A stretch of 64,000 nucleotides of DNA from Runella sp. MFBS21 (lineage in GTDB: Bacteria > Bacteroidota > Bacteroidia > Cytophagales > Spirosomataceae), in assembly GCF_029433105.1 (NCBI RefSeq), contig NZ_JARNTW010000004.1:270977-334976 (forward strand), in the 5' to 3' direction. Positions 16,969-25,642 of the stretch are shown here, piece by piece. The notes beneath the pieces were generated by a model. That model had not been told where the DNA came from. It worked only from the letters and a program-made list of their open reading frames with translations, and did not search any database. Position 1 is the first letter of the stretch. Every line of letters begins with the position of its first letter. The position numbers and the translations under genes are program-made.

Positions 16969-17976
16969 ATGAAACAATCTTCTAATACCCTTTTTTGGGG
17001 CGCGATACTACTGGGCTTGGGACTCGTAATGATGGCCAAAACACTAGGATGGTTTTATATAGACTGGGGGCTTACCCTTCGTTTTTGGCCAGTATTGTTG
17101 ATTTTGGCGGGCGTGAGCCTTCTTTTCAGACAGAGCTGGTCGGGCATAGCCACGGCTGTCTTAATCGCCATTGCGATTCCTTCGGCTATCATCAATGCTG
17201 CTAACAAAAAACTGGATCGTTGGAGTGATAACGGAATAGAGTTTCACCTTGATGATGACGACGATGATGATGACAACTATCGCCGAGACGACGAATACAA
17301 AGAACGTTCTAAGGTTTATTCAAAAGATGGAGAAACGCACTTTTCGGAACCATTTGCGGAAGGTATCTCCGATGCAACGCTCAAATTCGGGGCGGGAGCA
17401 GGAGAGTTTAAAATCGAAGGTACTACTTCTCAATTGATTGAAGCTGATGCCGATACCCAATTTGGTAACTATGTAATGACTACCAAACGAAATGAGACCG
17501 AGAAAGCAAGTGTGGTAAACTTCGAAATGGAAGGTAAAGGCAAAGGCAAAAATATCCGTATTCGGGATTTTGACAATATGGACAACCAAGTCAAAATGAG
17601 TCTAAACAATACGCCTACTTGGTCATTTGATTTGGGCTTAGGGGCTGGTAAAGCAGATTTTGATTTTTCAGCTTATAAAGTCAAAAAGGTGAAGATTGGC
17701 GCGGGGGCTGCGGAGGTAAATCTCAAACTAGGTGAAAATGTAGAGAATGAAGCTATAGTAGAAGTAGAAGCAGGTGTAGCTTCTATCGAAATCGAAATCC
17801 CCGAATCTGTGGGCTGTGAATTGAAAATCGAAGGTGCTCTAAACTCCAAAGACCTAGATAATTTTGAAAAAATAAGCGGAGGATTGTACCGCACTTCCAA
17901 TTATGATACAGCCACCAAAAAGATAAGTGTCTCTTACAAAGGGGGATTGTCTCAACTAGAAATCAATAGATATTAG
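16969..17976 (+). CDS. LiaF-like membrane protein with beta-helical C-terminal domain
   Basis: A 335-residue protein. Residues about 1-75 hold three hydrophobic segments of the LiaI-LiaF-like region. A run of Asp (about 94-102) and a charged linker follow. Residues about 125-330 are a repetitive beta-rich domain with LKFGAGAGEFKIEG, LGLGAGKADFDFS, IGAGAAEVNLKLG and EAGVASIEIEIP turns, resembling the toastrack domain (DUF4097/DUF2154) of LiaF and related stress proteins. In Firmicutes LiaF restrains the LiaRS response to cell-wall antibiotics; no LiaRS-like kinase is beside it here. Last gene of the cassette; a terminator follows. Confidence 0.82.
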   Translation: MKQSSNTLFWGAILLGLGLVMMAKTLGWFYIDWGLTLRFWPVLLILAGVSLLFRQSWSGIATAVLIAIAIPSAIINAANKKLDRWSDNGIEFHLDDDDDDDDNYRRDDEYKERSKVYSKDGETHFSEPFAEGISDATLKFGAGAGEFKIEGTTSQLIEADADTQFGNYVMTTKRNETEKASVVNFEMEGKGKGKNIRIRDFDNMDNQVKMSLNNTPTWSFDLGLGAGKADFDFSAYKVKKVKIGAGAAEVNLKLGENVENEAIVEVEAGVASIEIEIPESVGCELKIEGALNSKDLDNFEKISGGLYRTSNYDTATKKISVSYKGGLSQLEINRY

Positions 17977-17998
17977 TAGTTTAAGATTAGTTGGATTA

Positions 17999-18040
17999 AA
18001 AAATGCTGTTGGTTTCATAACTGGCAGCATTTTTGTTTTT
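17999..18040 (+). terminator. Terminator after the LiaF-like gene
   Basis: Stem AAATGCTG (18001-18008) pairs with CAGCATTT (18025-18032) across a 16-nt loop, followed by TTGTTTTT. A TACCTTTG at 18042-18049, directly after it, fits the -7 box of the next gene. Confidence 0.65.
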
Positions 18041-18107
18041 GTACCTTTGTACATAAGAAAATCTAGTATTCCTTCGTTTACAAAAGCAAACACTTTCGAG
18101 TCATTTC

Positions 18108-19226
18108 ATGAAAAAAATACTTACGGCTGCTGCATTCTTGTCTAGTCTTGTGCTTGTTGCACAAAATAAAGTGCAAGACTTTACGATTTCGGGAACTGCC
18201 AAAAATCTACAACCCAAAGACAAGGTTTATTTGGAAGTAGCGGGTACTCAGCCTCTTTTACGGCTAGACTCTGCCATCGTAGGCTCTGACAAAAGATTTA
18301 CTTTCAAGCGTAAAGAGCTAGATGAAGGAACGGTCTATCAAGTAAACTTGGCTTCGGCGCAGCGAGTTATTGTGTTGATAGAAGGAGGAGAAACCATCGA
18401 AATAAACGCCGAGGGCACTGAAAAAGGTAAAGCGCTTGTCGCTGGTTCTAAAAACAATGATTATTACCAGCAGTTGCTTACTCTTTATAAAGAAATGAAT
18501 GAGAAATCACTCAAATGGCAAGAAGAATACGCCCAAGCAGAGCAAAAGAAAGATACAAAAAAAATTGCCAAAATTCAAGAAGATTTTGAGGCTTCAAGCC
18601 AGGCATTTACGGCCAAAATTAAAAGTATGATTCCCGAAATGGGAACTTCATTGGCGGCCTTGTTTGCCACTAATTTCTTAAATCCCGAAACAGAGTTTGC
18701 GACTATTGATGCCCTCGCCAAAAAATTTGAAGTAGAGCGTCCTACTATGAAGCAAGCGCAGATATTTGTCGGTAATGCCAAGCGTATGCGTGGAATCCAG
18801 ATTGGAGACCCTGCACCAGAGATTACGCTCAATAGCACCGAAGATAAGCCTGTAAGCCTTTCTTCATTGCGCGGCAAAATAGTGCTCATTGACTTTTGGG
18901 CGTCTTGGTGCGGGCCTTGCCGCCAAGAAAACCCCAATGTAGTAAGGGTTTATAATAAGTTTAAAGACAAAGGTTTTGAGATTTTTAGCGTATCGCTCGA
19001 CCGCGATAAAATGGCATGGGTAAAAGCCATTGAAAAAGACGGACTTGTGTGGCCAAACCACGTTTCAGACTTGAAATATTGGCAATCGGCTGCGGCCCAA
19101 ACCTATGGCGTAAATGGTATTCCTGCGACTTTCTTGTTGGATAAAGACGGTAAGGTAATTGCTAAAAACTTGCGTGGCGAAGCTCTTGAGAGAAAACTAG
19201 AAGAAGTATTGAAGACCAGCAACTAG
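18108..19226 (+). CDS. TlpA-family thiol-disulfide oxidoreductase with DUF4369
   Basis: A 372-residue exported protein. A signal peptide covers about residues 1-19. Residues about 25-115 are a DUF4369-like beta domain (FTISGTAKNLQPKDKVYLEV). A helical linker follows, then an AhpC-TSA/thioredoxin domain from about 230 with the active site WCGPC at C268 and C271 and the cis-proline loop NGIPATFLL. In Bacteroidota such proteins reduce or rearrange disulfides in the periplasm, for example in cytochrome c maturation; the true client is unknown. It is a single-gene unit with a -7 box upstream and a hairpin terminator downstream. Confidence 0.92.
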   Translation: MKKILTAAAFLSSLVLVAQNKVQDFTISGTAKNLQPKDKVYLEVAGTQPLLRLDSAIVGSDKRFTFKRKELDEGTVYQVNLASAQRVIVLIEGGETIEINAEGTEKGKALVAGSKNNDYYQQLLTLYKEMNEKSLKWQEEYAQAEQKKDTKKIAKIQEDFEASSQAFTAKIKSMIPEMGTSLAALFATNFLNPETEFATIDALAKKFEVERPTMKQAQIFVGNAKRMRGIQIGDPAPEITLNSTEDKPVSLSSLRGKIVLIDFWASWCGPCRQENPNVVRVYNKFKDKGFEIFSVSLDRDKMAWVKAIEKDGLVWPNHVSDLKYWQSAAAQTYGVNGIPATFLLDKDGKVIAKNLRGEALERKLEEVLKTSN

Positions 19227-19260
19227 AAGTAGGTCAGAAAAGATAGGTACTTGAGTTTTA

Positions 19261-19300
19261 AAAGAACTTTTCAAGTTTTCGTGACTTGGAAAGTTTTTTT
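19261..19300 (+). terminator. Terminator after TlpA gene (repeat-family hairpin)
   Basis: AACTTTTCAAGT (19266-19277) pairs with ACTTGGAAAGTT (19285-19296) with one G-T pair, flanked by A on the left and T on the right. The right arm is the same core as the tandem array at 34241-34467, so this may be a single copy of that repeat family used as a terminator. Confidence 0.75.
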
Positions 19301-19417
19301 ATTTTGGCTCAATTGCCAATCTTTACGTGCATTTCCAGACAATGGACAAATGTACACAAGGCCGTTTACCTTCATTCATTTATCAAAAAAGTACCCAAAC
19401 AGCTTGATTCATTGGTT

Positions 19418-20326
19418 ATGATAACATCTTCTCTATTTCTTCGTCGTTGTGCGTGTGTTGCAATTGCGCTTGCTCCTTTTGTGGTTTCTGCCCAGACCTC
19501 AGATTATACCCGCGAACACGAATTTACCAAAAATTGCGAAGGTCCATCCGTGGCGGCCGACGGAACCGTCTATGCCGTTAATTATATTATGGATGGTACA
19601 ATTGCGGAGATTCCTAAACGTAATAAAGCCAATATTTTTCTGACACTTCCCAAAGGAAGCACAGGCAATGGAATAAGATTTGGAAGTAAAGAGGTGTTTT
19701 ACGTGGCTGATTTTACCGGTCATAATGTACTGAAAGTCAACCTGACTACTAAACAAGTTACGACTCATTGCAACGAGCCTCAGATGAATCAACCCAATGA
19801 TTTGGCGATTATGAAATCAGGACAAATTTTTTGTTCAGATCCCAATTGGAAAGAAGGCAAAGGGCAAGTGTGGTATGTATCGCCCGAGGGCAAAGCCAAG
19901 ATTGTAGCCGCAGATATGGGAACTACCAATGGCATCGAAGTAAGCCCTGATGAAAAGATTCTTTATGTCAACGAAAGCGTGCAGCGTAATGTTTGGGCTT
20001 TTGATATAGCTCCCGACGGAACACTTTCTAACAAAAGACTCCACCATCAATTTTCGGATGGAGGCATGGACGGGATGCGTTGCGATGTGAAAGGCAACTT
20101 GTATATTACACGCTGGGGCAAAGGGGAGGTGGCAGTCATATCGCCCGAAGGAAAACTCATCAAGACCATTACTACCAAAGGGAAAAATGTTTCTAATATC
20201 TGCTTCGGTGGAAAAAAAGGACGTACCTGCTATATTACGCTCCAAGATCGTGGATGCTTAGAATCATTTACCGCTGATTTTGCAGGGCGTGAATGGGCTT
20301 TGATGCAAGGATTTGGTAAAAAATAG
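19418..20326 (+). CDS. SMP-30/gluconolactonase-like beta-propeller protein
   Basis: A 302-residue exported protein of the SMP-30/gluconolactonase/LRE family. The ATG at 19418 gives a signal peptide ending near residue 25; an open extension upstream has no signal. The propeller shows repeated blades such as GPSVAADGTVYAVNY, NQPNDLAIMKSGQIFCSDPNW and TNGIEVSPDEKILYVNE, including the NDL and NGI metal-site loops and the MDGMRCDVKGNLYITRWG blade of the family. Members are Ca2+-dependent lactonases that open sugar lactones, and some are esterases. The substrate is unknown; the sugar dehydrogenase further along (22922-25642) would make a lactone, but it is not in the same operon. Confidence 0.85.
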   Translation: MITSSLFLRRCACVAIALAPFVVSAQTSDYTREHEFTKNCEGPSVAADGTVYAVNYIMDGTIAEIPKRNKANIFLTLPKGSTGNGIRFGSKEVFYVADFTGHNVLKVNLTTKQVTTHCNEPQMNQPNDLAIMKSGQIFCSDPNWKEGKGQVWYVSPEGKAKIVAADMGTTNGIEVSPDEKILYVNESVQRNVWAFDIAPDGTLSNKRLHHQFSDGGMDGMRCDVKGNLYITRWGKGEVAVISPEGKLIKTITTKGKNVSNICFGGKKGRTCYITLQDRGCLESFTADFAGREWALMQGFGKK

Positions 20327-20392
20327 ATTTTGCAATAAATTTGTGCTTTGATTATGGAAAAATGATATAAATTATATCGCTTGAGTGTTTTA

Positions 20393-20422
20393 TTGCCAAT
20401 TTATTAAAAAGGGATAAGTTTG
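20393..20422 (+). promoter_or_regulatory. Strong promoter for the M23 peptidase
   Basis: TTG at 20393-20395, a 19-bp spacer, then TAAGTTTG at 20415-20422, a full match to the Bacteroidota -33/-7 pattern. The ATG is at 20429, six bases after the -7 box, so transcription should start at or next to the start codon. Confidence 0.75.
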
Positions 20423-20428
20423 TACTAA

Positions 20429-21175
20429 ATGCAAAAATTCAACATCATTATTATTCTAATTTTAGGTCTGCTTGCTGCTCGCTCAGATGCTCCTCGGGAG
20501 CAACTAGTGACTTTAGGACAGGCATTTCAAAATCTTAATACTCAGATTCGGGAGCAAACGCTCTCCCCCGACTCGGCGCAAATGCGTTTTCAAGCCATAT
20601 TGAAGGAGTTGCGGGAGGTATCAGAGCCTTACCGACAGCAAATTTGCCAAGGAGATTCTATCGGTTTTGTGTTTCCATTGAGAGATTACGACGCCGACCA
20701 GATAGGCGGCAGCGGTTCGGGATTTCGCCCTTTTGGCTTTAACCTTTTTGATCATTCGGTACAAGGAAGCCACCCTGCACACGATATTTTTATCTATGAT
20801 CGAAATCAAGATTCTATCGATGACCAAACCGACAAGCCGGTGGATGTATTGGCAATGCGGCCAGGAGTAGTTGTCGCTACCGAAGCCAACTGGACCCCTG
20901 AAAGCAGTTATCGAGGAGGCAATTTTGTGTGGATTTACGACCCTTGCTTGGATGGATTGTTTTATTATGCTCATCATAGCCAAGTGATGGTACAAACTGG
21001 CGACCAGGTAGTAGCTGGTCAGAAAATAGCTGAAGTAGGACGGACGGGTTTCAATGCTGCCAAAGCTCGTTCGGGTACACATTTACATTTGATGTATCTT
21101 CAATTGACCCCCGAGGCGGTGCCAGTGCCTATCAATACCTACGACTGGCTAGCGGCTGCAACAATCTTGAGGTAA
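20429..21175 (+). CDS. M23-family metallopeptidase
   Basis: A 248-residue exported peptidase of the LytM/M23 group, expected to cut peptide cross-links in peptidoglycan. An N-terminal hydrophobic segment (about 4-16) acts as a signal or anchor. The zinc motif is HPAHD (H115, D119), and the second part is HLHL (H218, H220), with AHHSQ near 181-185 matching the usual strand. Between them the domain is longer than in most LytM proteins and has an Asp/Asn-rich insert (about 124-137). It is a single-gene unit with a very close promoter and a perfect palindromic terminator. Confidence 0.88.
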   Translation: MQKFNIIIILILGLLAARSDAPREQLVTLGQAFQNLNTQIREQTLSPDSAQMRFQAILKELREVSEPYRQQICQGDSIGFVFPLRDYDADQIGGSGSGFRPFGFNLFDHSVQGSHPAHDIFIYDRNQDSIDDQTDKPVDVLAMRPGVVVATEANWTPESSYRGGNFVWIYDPCLDGLFYYAHHSQVMVQTGDQVVAGQKIAEVGRTGFNAAKARSGTHLHLMYLQLTPEAVPVPINTYDWLAAATILR

Positions 21176-21190
21176 AGTTCTAAAATATTA

Positions 21191-21240
21191 ACAAAATAGA
21201 GAGAGCCCTCGAAAATTTTCGAGGGCTCTCTCTATTTTGT
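21191..21240. terminator. Perfect 50-nt palindromic bidirectional terminator
   Basis: The whole 50 bp from 21191 to 21240 is one perfect palindrome, with GAGAGAGCCCTCG as the GC part and T or A runs on both flanks. It lies between two convergent genes and can stop transcription from both sides. Confidence 0.92.
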
Positions 21241-21275
21241 GTTTTGACAATACCCGTCAAAAAAGGGATAACGGT

Positions 21276-22751
21276 CTATTTACGTCCCAAAAGTGCTTTG
21301 ATTTCTTTTTGTAACATTGGGTTATCAGGAAATTCTTGGGGAATCCAGCGTTCTACGATTTTCCCTTGGGCATCAACCAACACAAACGGATAACGCATAC
21401 TAGTGGCGTAGGTATCTTTGAGTTTTTGAGCATCTTCTTCAGAAGCCCACAGATGTACTACACCGGGGCGTTTTTCGGTGGTAGACTGCCACAATTCAAA
21501 AGAAGTACTGGGAGTAACATTCAGATAAACGAAAGTAAGGCGGTCGTTATAAAACGTTTCCAGTGGCTTAAAAATAAATTCGTGCTGTTTTAGATTAAAA
21601 CAAAATGCGATACATACAGGCTTACCTTGAAAGCTATTTAAAGAGACTGTATTGCCTTCACGGTCTTTTAGGGTAAAATTGGGAGCTGGCTGCCCTACAG
21701 CCATACGTTCTTTGGTTTCGATAGTACGCTTAAAATAAGGAATAAGCTCAGAGTTGGGATAAGTGCTTTGATAGCGTTCGAGCAAGTCGCGGGCAGCACT
21801 CATATCACTTCTGAAAGTAGTAGCATAATCGAGCCAATGGGTCAACAAATATTGACGTTGTTTGGGATATGCGCTCAATTTTTCCTCGCTATTTTGATAG
21901 GCTAATCTCACAGCTTCGGGAGTAAGTACATAGGCTTTGGCCGAATCTGTAGGATATTTCTGAATGACTGGAATTTGGATAAAATTCTTGAGTTCGTTGC
22001 GATAGGTCTCGCTCATGAGCGCAGCATCCGACAATATCTTAAAGTTTTGTAATGTAAAATCTTGTATGGTTTTACGCTCATCTGGTTTGAGCTGTACCCC
22101 TTGGCTTTCGCGGATTTTTTTGTCCGAAACAATCAGTCTCAGCAGATAAGCTTCTGTGAGTGTCATGGCTTTGATATAACTCTCAAACTCTGGGCTTGGG
22201 TTGTTGAGAGCTTGTAGTCGTTGTTGACGTACCGCCTGTAGACTATCTACTTTGGGTAAAATGTTACTATTGTCTATCTTGGTTGGGTTGTAACCAAAAA
22301 CAGGCAAGTATTCGTACATTTTACCTTTAAAACAGTCTCTTAGGAGTTCTTGGTAAGAGGCATGGGAGCCGCTAAAAGTGAGGCTTTTGTCGGGAGCTAC
22401 GGTGATCGTCAAACTATCATTGGGACTAATAAAAAGGAGACGGCTTGCATTTGAAGAAGGATTTTGACCTATCACAATTTTTTTACTAATAAGGTCTAAT
22501 CTAACCACTTGCGGCTCTTTAAGCTCAAACTCTGTCATAGCCCATTGCTTGGTGCTATCATCAAAATATCCAATATTTAAGAATTCCATATCAGTCAGCC
22601 CAATCGAGGGAGCTTCGTGATAGCGGACTTGCTCAGTGGTAAGCGAAACAGTAAAATCGCGCTTTTGGGGAAGTTTCAGGGTAATGTGGGCTTTTTGAGC
22701 CCCTGCTACTAAACTGGATAGCGCCAGAAAAAAAAGTATATACGTTTTCAT
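21276..22751 (-). CDS. Thioredoxin-fold protein lacking the CxxC
   Basis: A 491-residue exported protein with signal peptide (about 1-18; start ATG at 22751 chosen for it). The first about 350 residues are a helical and beta region without a family I know. From about residue 365 a TlpA-type domain begins with GQPAPNFTLKDREGNTVSLNSFQGKPV, the usual opening of AhpC/TSA-like domains, but where WCxxC is expected the text is CIAFCFNLKQHE, so the redox pair is missing. The later cis-Pro region is MRYPFVLVDAQGKIV. A binding or structural role is likelier than disulfide exchange. Convergent with the M23 gene. Confidence 0.78.
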   Translation of the reverse strand: MKTYILFFLALSSLVAGAQKAHITLKLPQKRDFTVSLTTEQVRYHEAPSIGLTDMEFLNIGYFDDSTKQWAMTEFELKEPQVVRLDLISKKIVIGQNPSSNASRLLFISPNDSLTITVAPDKSLTFSGSHASYQELLRDCFKGKMYEYLPVFGYNPTKIDNSNILPKVDSLQAVRQQRLQALNNPSPEFESYIKAMTLTEAYLLRLIVSDKKIRESQGVQLKPDERKTIQDFTLQNFKILSDAALMSETYRNELKNFIQIPVIQKYPTDSAKAYVLTPEAVRLAYQNSEEKLSAYPKQRQYLLTHWLDYATTFRSDMSAARDLLERYQSTYPNSELIPYFKRTIETKERMAVGQPAPNFTLKDREGNTVSLNSFQGKPVCIAFCFNLKQHEFIFKPLETFYNDRLTFVYLNVTPSTSFELWQSTTEKRPGVVHLWASEEDAQKLKDTYATSMRYPFVLVDAQGKIVERWIPQEFPDNPMLQKEIKALLGRK

Positions 22752-22867
22752 AAAAAAGTTTTTTGCTAAAACGAACAACTACTCAAAAACTTGCCTTTAG
22801 ACAAATGATTTTAGTTATCGGTAGTTGTCTATGAAGACAAGTTTTTGGTTTAAATAATATACGTTTT

Positions 22868-22910
22868 ATCCAACAAAAAAGCCGTTCCAAGAACGGCTTT
22901 TTTGTTGGAT
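22868..22910. terminator. Hairpin terminator after the sugar dehydrogenase
   Basis: A perfect 20-bp stem with a 3-nt loop (22868-22887 with 22891-22910). Its GC core GCCGTTC/GAACGGC is followed by six T on either strand. It ends the minus-strand gene at 22922 and lies just upstream of the thioredoxin-fold gene. Confidence 0.88.
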
Positions 22911-22921
22911 AGGTTTATTTT

Positions 22922-25642
22922 TTATTTGCCTGTATTGGCTAATCCGTTGATATTGAACTGTATCCATTCTAGCCCAAACAATCCCTTGTTTTCGGGAACA
23001 GCTTGTGAGGTCGTAAAAACAAGATAAAGGTTATGAAGTTTATCATCAGGTTTACGAATCGAAGTGCTTACGACGCCAACCTTATCGTTAGGGACTTCTA
23101 CTTGTCCAATCAACGCTCCTGTGGGAGTGTCGAGTCTAACTTCGATTTTGCCGCCTACAGTGCGGTCGGGAGCCGCATATACCATAAAAGACAGATTTTG
23201 AATGTCAGTAAGGTCTACATTTTTGTAAAGTGCATAGCTGCCATTTTTGACAGGAGCTAACACTTCTGATTTTGAAGGTAATTCTACATTGGTAGCATCT
23301 TTCACTTCATCATTCCACACCGCTTTTACTTTGGCGGGGCGTAGTGCCACGGTACTTGTTGAGGTTTGTGGGCCTACTACAGCGTTGCCTTTATCGGTGT
23401 AGCTAGCGCGGAAGATATAAGAACCTTCTTTCGGTTTAGAGGCGGTTACGTATTCACCTTTGGTAGGTTTTTTATCGGGAGCTTTTTCATTGCCCAACGA
23501 CATGATATACTTCACAATCTCCTTAGCATCGTCTTTTTTGATTTGAGGGTGAGCGCTCATTGCTTGCTCTCCCCACACACCTCCACCACCATTGATGATT
23601 TTGTCGGCCAACGTGCTAACAATATCACGCGCACCTTTGTATTTCTTAGCTACATCGCGGTACGAGGGGCCGATTGATTTTTTGTCGATAGAGTGACAAG
23701 CCATACAGTCAGAGAGTTCCATGAGACGCTTTCCGGTAGCAACACCTAAGTTGGCTTGGTGGCCTTGGGCCAAAATCGTTTTATCAAAACCTTCTAAATA
23801 ATCAATCGTAACTGTCACGTCTTCGGCATTGATTTTTTTGTTGGCCAGGCTTCCGTCTTCTTTGTCTACTACTTTTACTTCATAGTTGACAGGTTTATTT
23901 TCCCAATAAAAAGATTTATTACCCGCCACGGCAAGTTCAACTTGCGGAGGTTCGTTGCCTACTTTTACTTCTACTTGGCTCGAAGAAGCATTGCCTTTAG
24001 CATCAGTTACTTTAAGAGTAGCCGTATATATTCCTGGTTTGGTGTAAGTAAAAGTAGGATTAGGAAGAGTACTTTTAGGAAGTCCTTTTCCAAAGTTCCA
24101 TTCATACTTAAGAGCATCTCCGTCATAGTCGATTGTGCCTTTAGATGAAAAGACCGCTTTCATAGGCGCTGCACCCGCTTTTTTGTTGATAGAGGCTACA
24201 GCGACAGGCTTACGGTTGCCAGCATTATAAGTAATGCGAGACAAGCGAGAATCGTCGTTTTGAGCAAACCATGTATTGCCATATTCGAGTACATACAAAG
24301 AGCCGTCTACCGCAAATTGCATATCGATAGGATGGCTAAATTTAGTGTTGGGCATAAAAGTTTCCATACTTACAAAATCGCCCTCTTTGGTCATCGTAAC
24401 GGGGTGAATCCAGTCCCGAATCCATTCATAAGCAAAAAACTTACCGTCATAATGGCGAGGGAATTTGACGTCGTTTTCTGGATAGTCATCATAATAGTAA
24501 ACGGGCCCAGCCATTGCATTGCGGCCACCTTTGCCTACGATAGGCCCAAATTCGGGCGAGTCGGCATACGGATAGTAAATAAAAGCTTTTTGAGCAGGGG
24601 GCAATTCTACTAGACCAGTGTTGTGAGGAGAGTCGTTGATAGGCTTCAGGGGGTCAAATCGCTCACCTGATACCTTCGTTCCCATATCATAACGATTGTA
24701 GGCTTGATTGTCAGCTACAAACAAAGGATACCCAAAATACCCTGCCTTGCGTGCTTGATTGACTTCATCGTAGCCACGTGGGCCGCGTGTGGGGCTATCA
24801 TTTCCGGCATCGGGTCCTACTTCTCCCCAATACAAAAAGCCTGTATGTTGGTCTACCGAGATGCGATAGGGATTGCGATTTCCCATAACGTAGATTTCGG
24901 GACGTGCTTTTTCGGTACCTGGAGCAAACAAATTGCCAGAAGGAATGTCATAGCCTCCTTCTGGGCGAGGTTTGATGCGAAGGATTTTACCCCGCAAATC
25001 ATTGGTATTAGACGAAGTAGAGCGGCCATCCCAGTTGGCTCGGCCTGGACGCCCGTCTAGTGCGCCATAACCGTCGTTGCCAAAAGGATTGATATCATCG
25101 CCCGTAGAGAGATAAAGATTGCCTTGTTTGTCCCAAGCAATGGAGCCTCCCGTATGGCAGCAGTCAGTACGTTTTACGGGCACTCTTAGTAGTACTTGTT
25201 CCGTACTTGGCAATAGAGTATCGCGCTCGGTATCGTATTTCATTCGTACGAGTCGTTGGGAAGTATCAGCTTCGCTCGATACAGGCGAATAATACAGATA
25301 CACCCATTTATTGTTTTTGAAATCAGGGTCAACATTAATACCCATCAACCCATACTCTTGCTTGATATATACAGGTAGATTGGCCACGACTTTGTAAGTA
25401 TTGGGCTTTTTGGGATTAAAGAGTTTTACTTTGCCCTTTCTTTCGGTAAACAGTACTCGGTGATCCTCTAGCACTACTAGTTCGGTAGGCTCGTCGAGTT
25501 TTTCCAACAAAAGATTTTTAGTAAAACGATTTTCTTCAGGAGCGGTGTTAGATTGGGCAGACACTTGCGTACTTAGTAGTAGGCCTATCAATAGACAACC
25601 ACCCCCTAAGCTTACTGAATGCTTCCAAAAGGTTTTTTCCAT
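22922..25642 (-). CDS. PQQ-type sugar dehydrogenase / PKD / cytochrome c fusion
   Basis: A 906-residue exported multidomain protein. The ATG at 25642 is chosen because it starts a signal peptide (about 1-28); an open extension of 64 codons upstream is unlikely. Domains in order: a glucose/sorbosone dehydrogenase-like beta-propeller (about 40-480; GYDEVNQARKAGYFGYP and CCHTGGSIAWD are visible), a PKD domain (about 490-570; DYDGDALKYEWNFG), a class I cytochrome c with CMACH haem site and a later Met in AMSAHP (about 640-720), and a carbohydrate-binding-like C-terminus (about 745-906). It probably oxidises sugars in the periplasm or at the surface and passes electrons to its own haem. Confidence 0.9.
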   Translation of the reverse strand: MEKTFWKHSVSLGGGCLLIGLLLSTQVSAQSNTAPEENRFTKNLLLEKLDEPTELVVLEDHRVLFTERKGKVKLFNPKKPNTYKVVANLPVYIKQEYGLMGINVDPDFKNNKWVYLYYSPVSSEADTSQRLVRMKYDTERDTLLPSTEQVLLRVPVKRTDCCHTGGSIAWDKQGNLYLSTGDDINPFGNDGYGALDGRPGRANWDGRSTSSNTNDLRGKILRIKPRPEGGYDIPSGNLFAPGTEKARPEIYVMGNRNPYRISVDQHTGFLYWGEVGPDAGNDSPTRGPRGYDEVNQARKAGYFGYPLFVADNQAYNRYDMGTKVSGERFDPLKPINDSPHNTGLVELPPAQKAFIYYPYADSPEFGPIVGKGGRNAMAGPVYYYDDYPENDVKFPRHYDGKFFAYEWIRDWIHPVTMTKEGDFVSMETFMPNTKFSHPIDMQFAVDGSLYVLEYGNTWFAQNDDSRLSRITYNAGNRKPVAVASINKKAGAAPMKAVFSSKGTIDYDGDALKYEWNFGKGLPKSTLPNPTFTYTKPGIYTATLKVTDAKGNASSSQVEVKVGNEPPQVELAVAGNKSFYWENKPVNYEVKVVDKEDGSLANKKINAEDVTVTIDYLEGFDKTILAQGHQANLGVATGKRLMELSDCMACHSIDKKSIGPSYRDVAKKYKGARDIVSTLADKIINGGGGVWGEQAMSAHPQIKKDDAKEIVKYIMSLGNEKAPDKKPTKGEYVTASKPKEGSYIFRASYTDKGNAVVGPQTSTSTVALRPAKVKAVWNDEVKDATNVELPSKSEVLAPVKNGSYALYKNVDLTDIQNLSFMVYAAPDRTVGGKIEVRLDTPTGALIGQVEVPNDKVGVVSTSIRKPDDKLHNLYLVFTTSQAVPENKGLFGLEWIQFNINGLANTGK

